Below are positions 10,849-20,445 of a DNA stretch of 64,000 bases, in pieces. The notes below the pieces were generated by a model. It saw nothing but the letters and a program-made list of their open reading frames with translations, was not told where the DNA came from and made no database searches. Within the stretch, counting starts at the first letter, position 1, and every line of letters starts with the position of its first letter. Source of the stretch: Agrocybe praecox (taxonomy: Eukaryota; Basidiomycota; Agaricomycetes; Agaricales; Agrocybaceae); assembly GCA_964017145.1 (NCBI GenBank), contig OZ024841.1, forward strand, positions 4,402,001 to 4,466,000, read 5' to 3'. Made by a program: the position numbers and the translations under genes.

Positions 10849-11481
10849 ATGGCTATGTTCATTCGCGATGCACACAATACGGACACAGTCACTACTCGGA
10901 CTCCGTCAAACAGCCCCACTTCATACCATCCTGGCTCTCAGTTTCCCATATTTTCATCAGTCAAGGACAATCTGTTGAATGTTAAGGAACATTCTTATGG
11001 ATACCCACAAATTGCGCCTCCAATACTCAAGCCATCCCAGGTTGCCCATATCTGGTCTGAAGACGCATTTCCTATCACTCAAGAAAATATAATTGGTGGG
11101 AGGCCAGTTGTAGAGAAAGATCATTGCTGCATCAGGTGGAGGGTTGCGTGCAGTGCACATAGTTATGGCAATCAGGGTTTGCTTCACATCCATCTCTTTC
11201 AACGTGTTGTCCTTCTTGGACATGAAGACCCCGATATTTCCTACATAATCGTTCGTGTTTTAGGAGTGCGAGGTGATATTATTGCATTGGAGGTTGTGCC
11301 GTACTACAGAGCCACAGGAAATGCCGTGGTTCAGCAAGAAGAAACAGGGTTCTGGTCCTTTGTTCTTCAGATTCGAGGATTTCAATTAAACTTTATTAAT
11401 TCTAATATTTTACCTCGAAAGTGGCACCAGCAAAACAACAAAAAGGGTTTTTGGCAACGCTTTTTTTGTGGCACTTCTTGA
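10849..11481 (+). CDS. hypothetical protein, 210 residues
   Basis: This single open frame starts at an ATG preceded by cataaaag and ends with TGA. I recognise no family. The N-terminal third is Ser/Thr/Pro-rich. Residues 85-180 look like a compact beta-rich fold with alternating hydrophobic residues (VACSAHSYG, LLHIHLFQRVVLLG, IIALEVVPYY). No signal peptide or transmembrane helix is visible. The gene lies in an AT-rich block with two convergent unknown genes, and codon use follows that AT bias, unlike the GC-richer RS genes further on. Real but uncharacterised is more likely than chance, given the length in AT-rich DNA where stops are frequent. Confidence 0.5.
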   Translation: MAMFIRDAHNTDTVTTRTPSNSPTSYHPGSQFPIFSSVKDNLLNVKEHSYGYPQIAPPILKPSQVAHIWSEDAFPITQENIIGGRPVVEKDHCCIRWRVACSAHSYGNQGLLHIHLFQRVVLLGHEDPDISYIIVRVLGVRGDIIALEVVPYYRATGNAVVQQEETGFWSFVLQIRGFQLNFINSNILPRKWHQQNNKKGFWQRFFCGTS

Positions 11482-11610
11482 TTAACCAAGTAGCAATATT
11501 GCATTTGTATTTGGCCAGTTGAAATATTTTATTTTATTTGATGATTTTTGTTCTAGACAATTGCAAGAGTACGAAAAAGTATATCGGCTGCATGATACAA
11601 AAGGCTATGT

Positions 11611-12279
11611 TTAAAAGCAAAAATACGTAGAAAAAAAATGATAAATGTTATGCAGTATAAAAGAGTATGAAGCTACTGGCGCACGAGAAGTCTCATGCAC
11701 TGTGCTAAAGACAAGTTCAAAGCGTTTTTCATGGGTATAGCTATCGAAAGCATAATACACGCGCCATTCATCATCTAATCCAAATTCACAAGAAATGTTT
11801 CTTGCATCGAGGAAGTAAATTTCGCCATATTCTTCTACATAGAATTTGGTGGATGGGAGAATAGTTGTTTTCTGAAAGTGGTTGAGCGTCCAGATATTCC
11901 GGTATGGATATGGGCTGTCTTCATATGGGCGAAACCGCCTAATATAAACTTCTTCAACATTCTCGGGCTTCAGCTCCCTGTTGATGGTGTGGAAACAGGT
12001 ATGTTCGTAATCAACATCACATGAAGGGTTCATGCACGTAATGCTGTTTTTGACAACGATGGGTTTTGGTGCAATTGGCACTGTCATTGGTTTTGGCATG
12101 GTTATAGTAGCCGTGTTGGAATTAGATGGTGATCGTGTTAAATAGAATGGGCTCCAGGATAAAAATCTTGGCTTTGTAGCAGAGGCTGCATGTAGGGGAA
12201 GAAGTGGATATGCAGAATGCATTGTGCCTATGGAATGGCTGCTTGACAAAGACGTAGTCAGAACTGATAGTTGTGACAT
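11611..12279 (-). CDS. hypothetical protein, 222 residues
   Basis: A single open frame with no recognised family. The N-terminal 75 residues are Ser/Thr/Pro-rich and probably disordered. A short C-x4-C pair (CMNPSC, about residue 83) and a further CFH follow. Residues 100-205 are rich in Tyr, Phe and Glu (YIRRFRPYEDSPYPYRNIW, FYVEEYGEIYFLDA) and look folded. The last 15 residues run into a T-rich tract and may be intron or untranslated sequence, because a GTAGCTTC possible donor lies at about residue 203. It converges on the gene at 10849-11481, with 129 bases between the stops. Confidence 0.5.
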   Translation of the reverse strand: MSQLSVLTTSLSSSHSIGTMHSAYPLLPLHAASATKPRFLSWSPFYLTRSPSNSNTATITMPKPMTVPIAPKPIVVKNSITCMNPSCDVDYEHTCFHTINRELKPENVEEVYIRRFRPYEDSPYPYRNIWTLNHFQKTTILPSTKFYVEEYGEIYFLDARNISCEFGLDDEWRVYYAFDSYTHEKRFELVFSTVHETSRAPVASYSFILHNIYHFFSTYFCF

Positions 12280-12577
12280 TGAAGACGGCAGAATGAGGGC
12301 AGAAAAATAGCAAATTTATACCGTGTACATAATGCTTCTGGTCAAATATGATTCAAGAATCGTCAATCATTTCTTGGCAAATTTTTGGAGCCAGAAGCAT
12401 GCTACCGCATTTCTAACACACTTGCATGCTTATAATAGTATGTACCATGGGAGCAAGTTTATTTTGTAAGACATCTGACATATAGCTACACTACATAGTC
12501 TGGCATATATTTCTTTCTTTAAGGACCTGTCAGCTGTCGATAAAAACATAAGAAACACAAAAATGTACCTGCATCGT

Positions 12578-13054
12578 TCAGCATAGCCAATGCTTGTAGT
12601 CATCCTCATCTGCCGCAGTGTTAATGGTGGGAATAATGTTGGTGCGACACAGAAGTGGAAGATTTGTGGATGGAGAGTCCGTGTACCATGTTGATTTTAC
12701 TTCTTCATTTGATGGTAAAATTGGCCAGTGGATGATGTAGTGAAGACGGCGATACACTCCAAGTGACACCCATTGGAGTGGAACCAAAACAGTGGTATAG
12801 CTTCCGAGTACTGTAAGTCCAAAAGGATTAAATGTATATCGCACATATCCTCGTTTGGTGATCTCGGGAAATAAAAGCTTTCCATTCCCGCTAGGAACAG
12901 GATTCCCCTCCTGGATTAAGCGTACACATAATCCCTCTTGAAGAACACCACTTGGTTTGTCCCTGAGCTGCCAATGTGCTATAGTGGCCCTGCCAAAGAA
13001 TGTAGTCTTTGATGATGAATGGAGGAGGACAACGGAAAGTTCAAGAGGTTCCAT
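12578..13054 (-). CDS. hypothetical protein, 158 residues
   Basis: A single open frame begins at the ATG at 13054 and reads cleanly to TGA at 12578. I do not recognise a family. The protein has even composition with several aromatic and basic positions (TFFGRATIAHWQLRDK, LVPLQWVSLGVYRRLHY) and looks like one globular domain, without a signal peptide or membrane helix. It is followed on the same strand by the 222-residue gene, 298 bases downstream, and preceded by the BTB gene, also on the minus strand. Three consecutive minus-strand genes in this AT-rich block could be ordinary neighbours. Confidence 0.5.
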   Translation of the reverse strand: MEPLELSVVLLHSSSKTTFFGRATIAHWQLRDKPSGVLQEGLCVRLIQEGNPVPSGNGKLLFPEITKRGYVRYTFNPFGLTVLGSYTTVLVPLQWVSLGVYRRLHYIIHWPILPSNEEVKSTWYTDSPSTNLPLLCRTNIIPTINTAADEDDYKHWLC

Positions 13055-13571
13055 GGTGTTCGCTGCAGCTTGTAGGTATACTGAGAAGAAAGATAGCAGA
13101 TATCTTTCTTAAATACCCAGAGCACCACAAAAAAAACAGCGAAGTTCAATCAAACCCCCTAGAACTGGTTCCTATTGTCATTCCATTCTAGTGGCGTAAC
13201 ATCCTCCGATTGGCAGGAAATTACCATAATCCCAAGGAGAATAAGTTAAAGATAGTGGGTATCGTGTACATTGAAATTGTACAAAAAACCTCCGATGAAT
13301 TACTCCAATAGCATACACACTGGCATGGTTACCTGTTCTGTTGGCTAATACATTATCAAAAAATCTAGCGACAGCAATGGGGGTGGAATGATATGAATCT
13401 GATAATTATGAAATCTATCACGTATGAAGGCGCTTATGTAAGAGCAAGCTAAAAATAATTGCCCCTCAAATTCAGTGCACTTGTACGCATGTCTGTGCTT
13501 TTCTGGTCTAGCCTTCTGAATAAGCAATGATCAAAAATGACTAAGCGGTAGCAACATGAAATGTAGCTTAC
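13055..13571. other. intergenic between two minus-strand genes
   Basis: 517 bases, AT-rich. A donor-like GTAAGC (minus strand, at 13571) directly follows the BTB stop codon, and an acceptor-like TTATTCAG lies at about 13520, so a 3' UTR intron is possible. A 60-residue open frame at 13345-13527 is not supported by anything else. Confidence 0.45.
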
Positions 13572-14666
13572 CTAATGACTCTCCAGGTCCTTCCATTCTG
13601 GAAGTCCAAAAATAGAAGGCAAGTGATGCCAAAGGGTGTCGAACACTCTCCCATAAATTTGCTGCAATAATGCTGAACAATTATCGCAAAACTTCTGCTT
13701 GCAAAATGACTCTGTATCAACATCAGAGGGGCTAGACATCACCTCTGGTGGAGGCAAATTATACAAAGTGATTGCCTTCTTCATCGCACACTCGACCTTT
13801 CGTGTTTTGCATGGTAGCAATGTTCCCGCTTCTTCTATTTCTTTGCGCATTGCACGTTTTCCTGCTGTCACCATTCTTTCCTTACCAATTAAACAAATGT
13901 GGGCTATGTTTGGATTCAATGTGTTTGTTTGCGCCCACTGTAGCAAGGTCTCCTAAGAAAATACATTATACCATCAAGAAACAGTAAAGATTGAAATATT
14001 CTTACATTCTTAGCGAATGACACAAGGGTGTACAGTGTTGGAAGAAATTCCTTCAGCTCAAATTCAAACGCCAGGTTGGTGAGAGAAACACAGAGGGGAT
14101 TTCCATTTTTATTAGGCGCAAATGAATTCCTCGTATTTTCGGCAAATGACATATCCAAGTCAACTGGGGGAGGCTGGGAGGTCCGATGGGGGACAAACAG
14201 CTTCATACGACGGAGTACTTCATCACATAGATGTGTAATTTGGTACTTCTTTCCAAGTCGGAAAAGCGAAATGGCATGATCAACATACATTGGTTGTTCG
14301 AAACTGTATGTTCTGTGAAAAAAACATTAATTGTCAATTAACTTCTATGAATGCACATAGAACTGACTTCTGATTCTCATAAATTCTTGAAAGCATACAA
14401 GCAATATCCTCAGGGCTGTCAGATAGGTATACAACTGGGCATCCTGCAATTGTTGCATCTGAGTTCGGTGTGCCACTTTCAGGCTGTGGTATGCTTAGCA
14501 TATCGCGAAAGACGTTGGAATGAAGTGAGAGAACAGTGTGGTGAACCCGAAAGATGGTACTCTCAGCTTGAAGGACAAGGGTACCATCCTCAAACCAAGG
14601 ATTGGACTTTTTTAAACACTCAGAGCCTTGTCTTTGGGATACACTGTTGCCAGAAGTTGATGACAT
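13572..14666 (-). CDS. BTB/POZ domain protein
   Basis: Model: complement(join(13572..13952,14006..14312,14368..14666)), 328 residues. The introns are 55 bases (GTCAGT donor, CACAG acceptor) and 53 bases (GTAAGA, CTTAG), and both junctions keep frame. Residues 22-110 have the BTB pattern of Agaricomycetes: WFEDGTLVLQAESTIFRVHH, then LHSNVFRDML and VVYLSDSPEDIACML. After the first junction comes YSFEQPMYVDHAISLFRLG KKYQI, the usual helical extension. A further helical part ends in LPSIFGLPEWKDLE, which is the typical end of this family, so the stop at 13572 is credible. BTB proteins commonly pair with CUL3 ligases or act in transcription; which applies here cannot be told. It is transcribed divergently from the F-box gene at 15099, with 432 bases between. 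Confidence 0.88.
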
Positions 14667-15098
14667 GACTTGAACGTGCAGAAAGCTAGTAGTTGTTCAG
14701 TAAATACCGTAACACACTCTAAAATTCATTCAGCCTTCACTCCGTCTAACCCCTTTGGTGTATCATCAAAACTTACCAAAACACGGCCAGCCGCTGGCAC
14801 AGTGCACTGCACTTGATATTTGAAATAACAATATACATAATAGCTATTGGTATATTTTCAAATTGCTGCCACATCCGCAGACAAGTCTCTTCTCTTTGAC
14901 AATACACTACTGCTCCGCACTAAACCTCTCTGTGTCCAGGCGTCGCCCGTAGGGCAATTGAAAAGGTATTTTTAGTTTTATACTCCGGTGGACGATTACA
15001 TTCGGACAACCGACCCCGGTCCGAGATTTTCATTCTCCGCCGAAGGTGCGAAACGGGTGCATTCACTTCTTTTCCCCGGTCCATCATATCTGCCCTAG
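14667..15098. other. divergent promoter region, BTB / F-box
   Basis: 432 bases between the two start codons. AT-rich on the BTB side, and GC-richer with ccggtccgag-type motifs near 15020-15085. I see no clear TATA box and no open frame. Confidence 0.5.
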
Positions 15099-16679
15099 AT
15101 GTTAACAGCTGCTGCTATATTCAACCTCGACCAAGATGTCCTGTGGCGCATATTTTCTTCCATAGCTTGCTCAAGGCCAGATCCCTGCGATACTGCGAGG
15201 TATCGGACAACTGAAGAACTCGAAACGAAAATACAGCCACTTACTGTGATAAGAAACATATCCCAAGTGTGTTTCAAGTGGAGAAGATTGGTCATCGATT
15301 CATCATCAATATGGGGAGATATGATTGATGTGGAAATTATGGGGAGAATGTCCGAGAGTTGGAGGTCAATCATCATGAGTAGGACCAAAGAAGCAACCTT
15401 ATGCGTATACGGGCACGTTCGGGGGGACCATGATGCCACACGACATTTCTTCTCCATCCTCCTAATCAACGAGTGGCACAGGATTGCAGAACTCAATGTC
15501 ATCGTTTCCTCCCATGATGAATTCGATAATCATCTATGGACCACGTTTTGGGATCAACCGGCCGGCGTATATTTGAATAGCTTTTCAGTTGCCTTCCACC
15601 ACATATCTTGGCGGTCAGAGATATTCGACATTGGGCAGAAAGGCAGGGTGCTTTTCGAAGGATACGCTCCGTCGTTAAAATCACTTCATACAACCCAACT
15701 TGATGTATCTCCCCATGCGTCGTGGATCTCCGGTTTGACGGATTTGACACTCTCTTCGCATATTTCTGCTTCTCAAATTCTAGACATCCTTTGCCGTATT
15801 CCATTCCTGAAATTTCTAAATATTGAAAGGCAAGGACGTCGTGATGATGATATACACGACGCACACGCACACGCACCCACGCTTCCTGGGCCTTGCCGCC
15901 AAGTTATGCTCCCAAATCTCCGCAAGCTGAAAATTGACGCCACGTTTCGAACGTGTTCGTCCCTTCTTTCGTCCATCGGTCTTCCCCAGGACGCACTTTG
16001 CGAAGTAACAATAAACTCTGACACCTACCACCAACCAATCAGTATCGAAGACATTGAATCCTTCATCCTTGGGCTCACTTCATTGACCCAACATTTTCTT
16101 CAATGCTACAAGGTCACCGGGATCGACATATGGATGTTACCATCCGATTTTTCCGTTTTTCTTGGCCGTCCTCTCCATCCCGGGACTATTTCCACACCGC
16201 ATGTAGCTACTATCGCTATTTTCACCGAATTCGGCTTTCCACCGACGTCCCTTTCACGGCTCATGGAAGCCATGTCGAGTTGTGATCTCTCCCGAGTGAC
16301 AAAGCTGACTGCTACGCTCACGCGCGAGGAAGGTATCGATTCCACGGATCCCAGCTTCCATTCTCTTCTCCTGGCACTTTCGGGCGTAGACACCCTCATT
16401 GTCCCAGAGGCTTCAGTACAACTACTCAATGATGTCGATCTGGACGTTTCGACCATATTTCCCTCCCTCAAAACTTTGAAACTTGATTTTCTACTATCGA
16501 GCATAGTCTCTCTTCCTATTACCCAATCGATCGAACTTTTTCTCTCCCGCAGGGTCAACGTCGGGAACCCGGTGGCCGTACTCGATATTTCCAAATTCGC
16601 ACCCACCTCCGATCCGGACATAAACTGGGCGTTCCTGGATTCGATGCAGGGTTTGCATGTCATATGGACGTCTAACTGA
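15099..16679 (+). CDS. F-box protein, array family subtype 1
   Basis: A single-exon protein of 526 residues. Residues 8-75 hold the F-box-like helix set (LDQDVLWRIFSSIA, then ISQVCFKWRRL and SSSIWGDMID), the pattern of the large Agaricomycete F-box family that recruits Skp1. The remaining 450 residues contain spaced leucine-rich segments (GLTDLTLSS, LPNLRKLKID, FPSLKTLKLDF) ending in AFLDSMQGLHVIW. This is typical of a substrate-binding leucine-rich solenoid. A short HAHAHAP run marks about residue 255. It is more similar to the gene at 59659-61326 (shared LLNxVDLDVSTIFPSLK) than to units A-D, so it represents the older or separate branch of the array. It is intact throughout. Confidence 0.88.
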   Translation: MLTAAAIFNLDQDVLWRIFSSIACSRPDPCDTARYRTTEELETKIQPLTVIRNISQVCFKWRRLVIDSSSIWGDMIDVEIMGRMSESWRSIIMSRTKEATLCVYGHVRGDHDATRHFFSILLINEWHRIAELNVIVSSHDEFDNHLWTTFWDQPAGVYLNSFSVAFHHISWRSEIFDIGQKGRVLFEGYAPSLKSLHTTQLDVSPHASWISGLTDLTLSSHISASQILDILCRIPFLKFLNIERQGRRDDDIHDAHAHAPTLPGPCRQVMLPNLRKLKIDATFRTCSSLLSSIGLPQDALCEVTINSDTYHQPISIEDIESFILGLTSLTQHFLQCYKVTGIDIWMLPSDFSVFLGRPLHPGTISTPHVATIAIFTEFGFPPTSLSRLMEAMSSCDLSRVTKLTATLTREEGIDSTDPSFHSLLLALSGVDTLIVPEASVQLLNDVDLDVSTIFPSLKTLKLDFLLSSIVSLPITQSIELFLSRRVNVGNPVAVLDISKFAPTSDPDINWAFLDSMQGLHVIWTSN

Positions 16680-17703
16680 GTGCGGTGTGGAACGAACCAA
16701 ATTTCGTTACACGATGTAAGTGTTTGATAATCGAGTTTCGAAGTAGCGTAGTTCGTTAGTGCCAAATGTAGGCGAGCGGTTGATCAAATTTAGGCTTCCT
16801 ACAAGCTTCGATACGCAGACCTTTAGGGGTTGTATGGATTTCCGGAGAAGCGCGTCTGCCAAAATGTAAGCCCGAAGCTTCTCTGAAGCGGAATGAAGCT
16901 GGATCGGGCTATAACCCAGGCAGGCCTTTGCGGAGCGGGATGTTCGTTTTTCGATCATATCTTATGCTCACTTCAACTTTTCATCCTTCTTTATCTTTAT
17001 TTTCTGTACGCACAAACTTCGTCTCGTCTGTCTCAGCGGCATTCTCTCTCTCTTTCCAAGTTGAAGTTCAGCATGAAAAAAGATATTTACTCAGAATTTG
17101 ATCGTGCTTTCCTGCCTAGTGACTCGATTGGTTTCAGCAAGACTACATTGCTGTTGGTGAACCCAATCAACTTTTAATATTTATTCTCAATCTTCAATTT
17201 TTCCCTCTGCCGGCTTCTGAGACCTACGAGAACATAAATTTCTCCTAGATCTCATTCATTCCACTGTTATAGGTAACTCGACACAAGACCTAACATTTAT
17301 AAATTTGATCCCCTACTCCTAGCGTGATTTTTTTTTCGCTGACACGACTCACTTTCATAGGTTTCAAAAACAGCAACACCGAGCACAGTCTACTTGAATC
17401 ATCGTATTCTTCGCCTCTGACTCGAAACGTTGCAAAATAAATATCCGTGGTATCCATACGAATGTACTTGAGGGAGAATGGTATGGACTCGGTGTGAGAA
17501 TGGCGAAGTTAAGCTGGCAGGTCGCTATATGGAGTATTTTCTTTGTGCGGAATTTGGGCGCTTAAATGAGTGGAACTTTAGGAGACCCAGATAGCTGGAG
17601 CAAGATCTAGGGCGCGTTTATTAGGTGAAATAGGTCACAATGAATATGCTGACTTCTCAATTGAGCGCAGGCAGCCGGATCAGGGGTAGTCCAAAGATTA
17701 TAC
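16680..17703. repeat. intergenic block repeated at 38.3-38.9 kb
   Basis: No gene is supported. From about 17080 to 17700 the sequence is clearly similar to 38306-38880 (tttactcagaatttgatcgt versus tttactcaggattggatcat; both contain aaataaatatccgtggtatccat and a ggcgcttaaatgagtggaac phrase). The segment gagcgcaggcagccgg also recurs near 22990. It is therefore part of the spacer of the duplicated unit. Confidence 0.7.
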
Positions 17704-18202
17704 CATTTCCAGGAGATGCGCTCCGCCAAATGCAAGTAATTGCGGAAGACTACAGAAGCCCTGCCCGTCTTGAAGACATCGAATCATTTATCCCCATCGT
17801 GCTTACCTATGTCCGCTTGTCGTTCCAGACGACTTTCTGCCATACCTTAATGCCGTGGATACTTTCGACCCTTGGAAATTTCCATCTCTCAAAAAGTTGC
17901 AACTGCGATCTACCATACCATCTTGTTTCCGCCCGCAATATTTCGAAGATTTGAGACTTTTTCTGTCACGCAAGGTCGATATCGGCTATCCGGTACAAGT
18001 TCTCGATATATCAGGCATAGGGTCGTGCAAGTCGGAACAAGATTGGAGCTTCCTTGACACTATTGAGAGTCTTAAAGTCGTATATTATTCCGGAGTAATT
18101 CAGGAATATCTTTGCGGCACTGGTCGTCCAGAGGTATTGAACTTTTCTCTATCCCTAGCAACACATAATCCATGTCTATTTCACTCTGAAGGTTTTGAGT
18201 AG
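17704..18202 (+). pseudogene. F-box gene fragment (C-terminal, internally deleted)
   Basis: Homology to the unit F-box genes starts abruptly at catttccaggagatgcgctcc (the FPGDALR segment) after spacer sequence. There is therefore no start codon and no F-box. After the segment matching DIESFIP about 330 bases are missing relative to copy A, and the frame shifts. It then resumes at VDTFDPWKFPSLKKLQL and runs to the family C-terminus EYLCGTGRPEVLNFSLSLATHNPC. The downstream 3' block (aaaagttacttcacggctacaattatactg) is retained. This is a truncated relic of an additional unit to the left of copy A. Confidence 0.85.
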
Positions 18203-18879
18203 TATAGCACTTCTAGCTTTACCAGAAAGTTGTTTTAGGAAAAGTTACTTCACGGCTACAATTATACTGAAAACCTTTGAGCGGTGTGATGCCAAGAAAC
18301 AAGTTTGAACATAAGTGTTGTCCTGACTCCTCCGGTATTTAATCTTCTTCCTGGTTTCGCTTAACTCATACCCCAGGCCATCCGCCGCCAAGCATAGGTT
18401 ACGAATGGCGCAAAGTATGATAAATGGTTCAGCTCATATATTTTATCGATAGGCAGAGTCTAGCGGAATCAACGACATTGCCTTTGTAACGAATAAATGC
18501 CTTCAGCTTGCGTTAAGGATGGAAAGAGGTATACTTGAACTTCTTATTAGAGCCCAGCCACGATAGTCATAATTTACGGTAAGCCAACAACGTCGCGCTA
18601 AGTCTACTAATGACTTACCAAGCCCAAAGCTTGAAAAGTCGTGGGAACGTGGGTGTTTTGCTAAGGTAATATATGCGCGACCTGGGGTATCGCGGGGTAG
18701 TTAATGATTTTCGGTCTCTGTCGAGAACGCGACCTGACGCGAATAGTCTCCGTATACTTATTGATGACATGTACAAAAGCTGTGAGTGGCATTATCAACT
18801 TCATCATAATCCCAAGTCCAGTTCGAATATTTCTCTTTCCTCATCGTACCTACATACTGCAAAGAAACACTACAACACG
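18203..18879. repeat. F-box 3' block and nitroreductase-copy promoter
   Basis: 18220-18540 is the conserved block found downstream of every unit F-box gene (cgataggcagagtctagcggaatcaacgac, then cgaataaatgccttcagcttgcg). 18640-18879 matches 49830-50065, the promoter of the intact nitroreductase gene. The TATA box of that promoter (tataaaag at 49961) reads tacaaaag here. Confidence 0.75.
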
Positions 18880-19396
18880 ATGTCATCCGCATACAAAACT
18901 TCCTTCCTCGATGCCATCAACTCCAATTCCCGACGCCCGCATTGTCTCCCTCGTGCAACACGCAATCAAATACGCACCATCCGCCTTCAACGTCAATTCC
19001 GCATGCGTCGTGGTCCTGTTCGGTGGGGAGCATGATAAGTTGTGGAATACTCTTGGTCCAATTCCCCGACTGTAAGTTCCTCTCCCCCCTCTCAAACAAC
19101 TTCAACATATATCACCCATGTCCTCGCATCCGCACCTTCGATTTACCACATCCAGGGTACTACCACGCCCAAGGAATGAATCAACACATCGCATGGGCCG
19201 TGCTCTCCCACAAAGGGCTCGGATGCAGCCTGCAGCACTACCAAATCAGCAAAGACGTCATCGAAGAGTGGAAGCTTGCCGAGGTCTGGGTACTTCGCAC
19301 GCAGCTCGTCTTCGGTACACCTACTGGCCCACCCCGTGGAGGGTCAATAAGATGTTTGCGCAGCTAGAGGATCGGGTGTTGGTGTATGGAGCGTAG
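18880..19396 (+). pseudogene. nitroreductase-like pseudogene
   Basis: A duplicate of the gene at 50066-50835 with two deletions. The first removes about 35 bases after codon 13, including the stretch encoding IRRSV, the region that binds FMN phosphate in nitroreductases. The second removes about 200 bases from after HDKLWN to the sequence encoding VQFPD, taking out the rest of exon 1, intron 1 and most of exon 2. The second intron, the last exon (HAQGMNQHIAW to LVYGA) and the 3' flank are retained with several changes. The first of the two start codons of the intact gene is ACG here. It cannot encode a working enzyme. Confidence 0.85.
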
Positions 19397-20445
19397 GTTG
19401 GGTTGCCGTTGACGTTGACCAGAGCATACTTTTTAATTTATTACGTGACTGAGTTTTTCAGCGCCGTCTGTAGTTGTATAGAATGATATCCTTTGTGCTT
19501 TTTGGTGATCGATACGTGATGATTAGTGTAAAGATACAAGTTCGAGCGATGGTTTGAGGCCACCGCGTTTCATTTTTGACTGCGATTCAAGTTTTTAAAG
19601 TATATGTTACTTATTCGGAGTTGGTGCTGATAAATTTAGAACATCAAACTCCGACATACGACTCCGACAGGAGACGGCACAAATCGGCCATGGGATTCGG
19701 AATTTATCTATATTTGGCTGTTAGGGGGTTTGCTTTCTCGTTCACGCCTCCCTTTTGTTTCTTTCCCTCGATATTCAATTCTCGCTCATTAATCTAGCTA
19801 TGCACGTATCTATTCTTCGAGGCGGACCTATATCTCACCATCCCGGCGTTCTATTTATGCATACTTTCGAAATATAGCACTAATGTGAGTCGGTTATTTT
19901 ATTTTTCGTTCCACATCCTCTTTCGCTTCCTCTCAATTTTACTTTCCTCCTTCCTTGCGTCGAGTCCAAATTTCTGATCAAACTCGTACACACAGTGTAT
20001 TTGGTCATACATTCGCCTGTCGAAAATCAACTATGCGTCCTCCGATGTGAGGAACCCCAACGCATCGTCTGCATGGCCATCGCCCTTGTCAATGAGTTGT
20101 AGCTCAAAGCGAATTTCGCTCATGATGTTGGTACGATTTCTTTCGTTTCCTGCGTTTGAATTAGAATCAATACTTTTGCACGGATAGGCGCGAAGACGGC
20201 AAAAATTACGGGCAATGTTCGAGATTGTGTTGTGGTTGGGCGATTGAGGGGTGTTTCTGTTGGGGGCGGTTTATCGGGTTGGGTGGGCAAAGGAGGTTAG
20301 GGAGTGAACATATACGACCTCCCTTGCGTCTTCGGTTGACCTCTGTGCGCTCCGCCTTCTTTCTTCGTCGGGATCCGCGACCCACGCTCGACAATCACGT
20401 TTATTCAAATATATGCGACTTGGATGACACCCTAACCCATCAAGA
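19397..20445. other. intergenic; 3' flank of duplicated gene, RS-A upstream region
   Basis: 19397-19580 matches the sequence after the intact nitroreductase gene (50836-51000, gagcatactttttaatttattacgtgactgag). The rest is unique, with pyrimidine-rich stretches near 19740-19780 and 19900-19960. I see no supported gene. 20200-20445 is GC-rich and may include a first exon of RS copy A that I cannot delimit. Confidence 0.5.
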
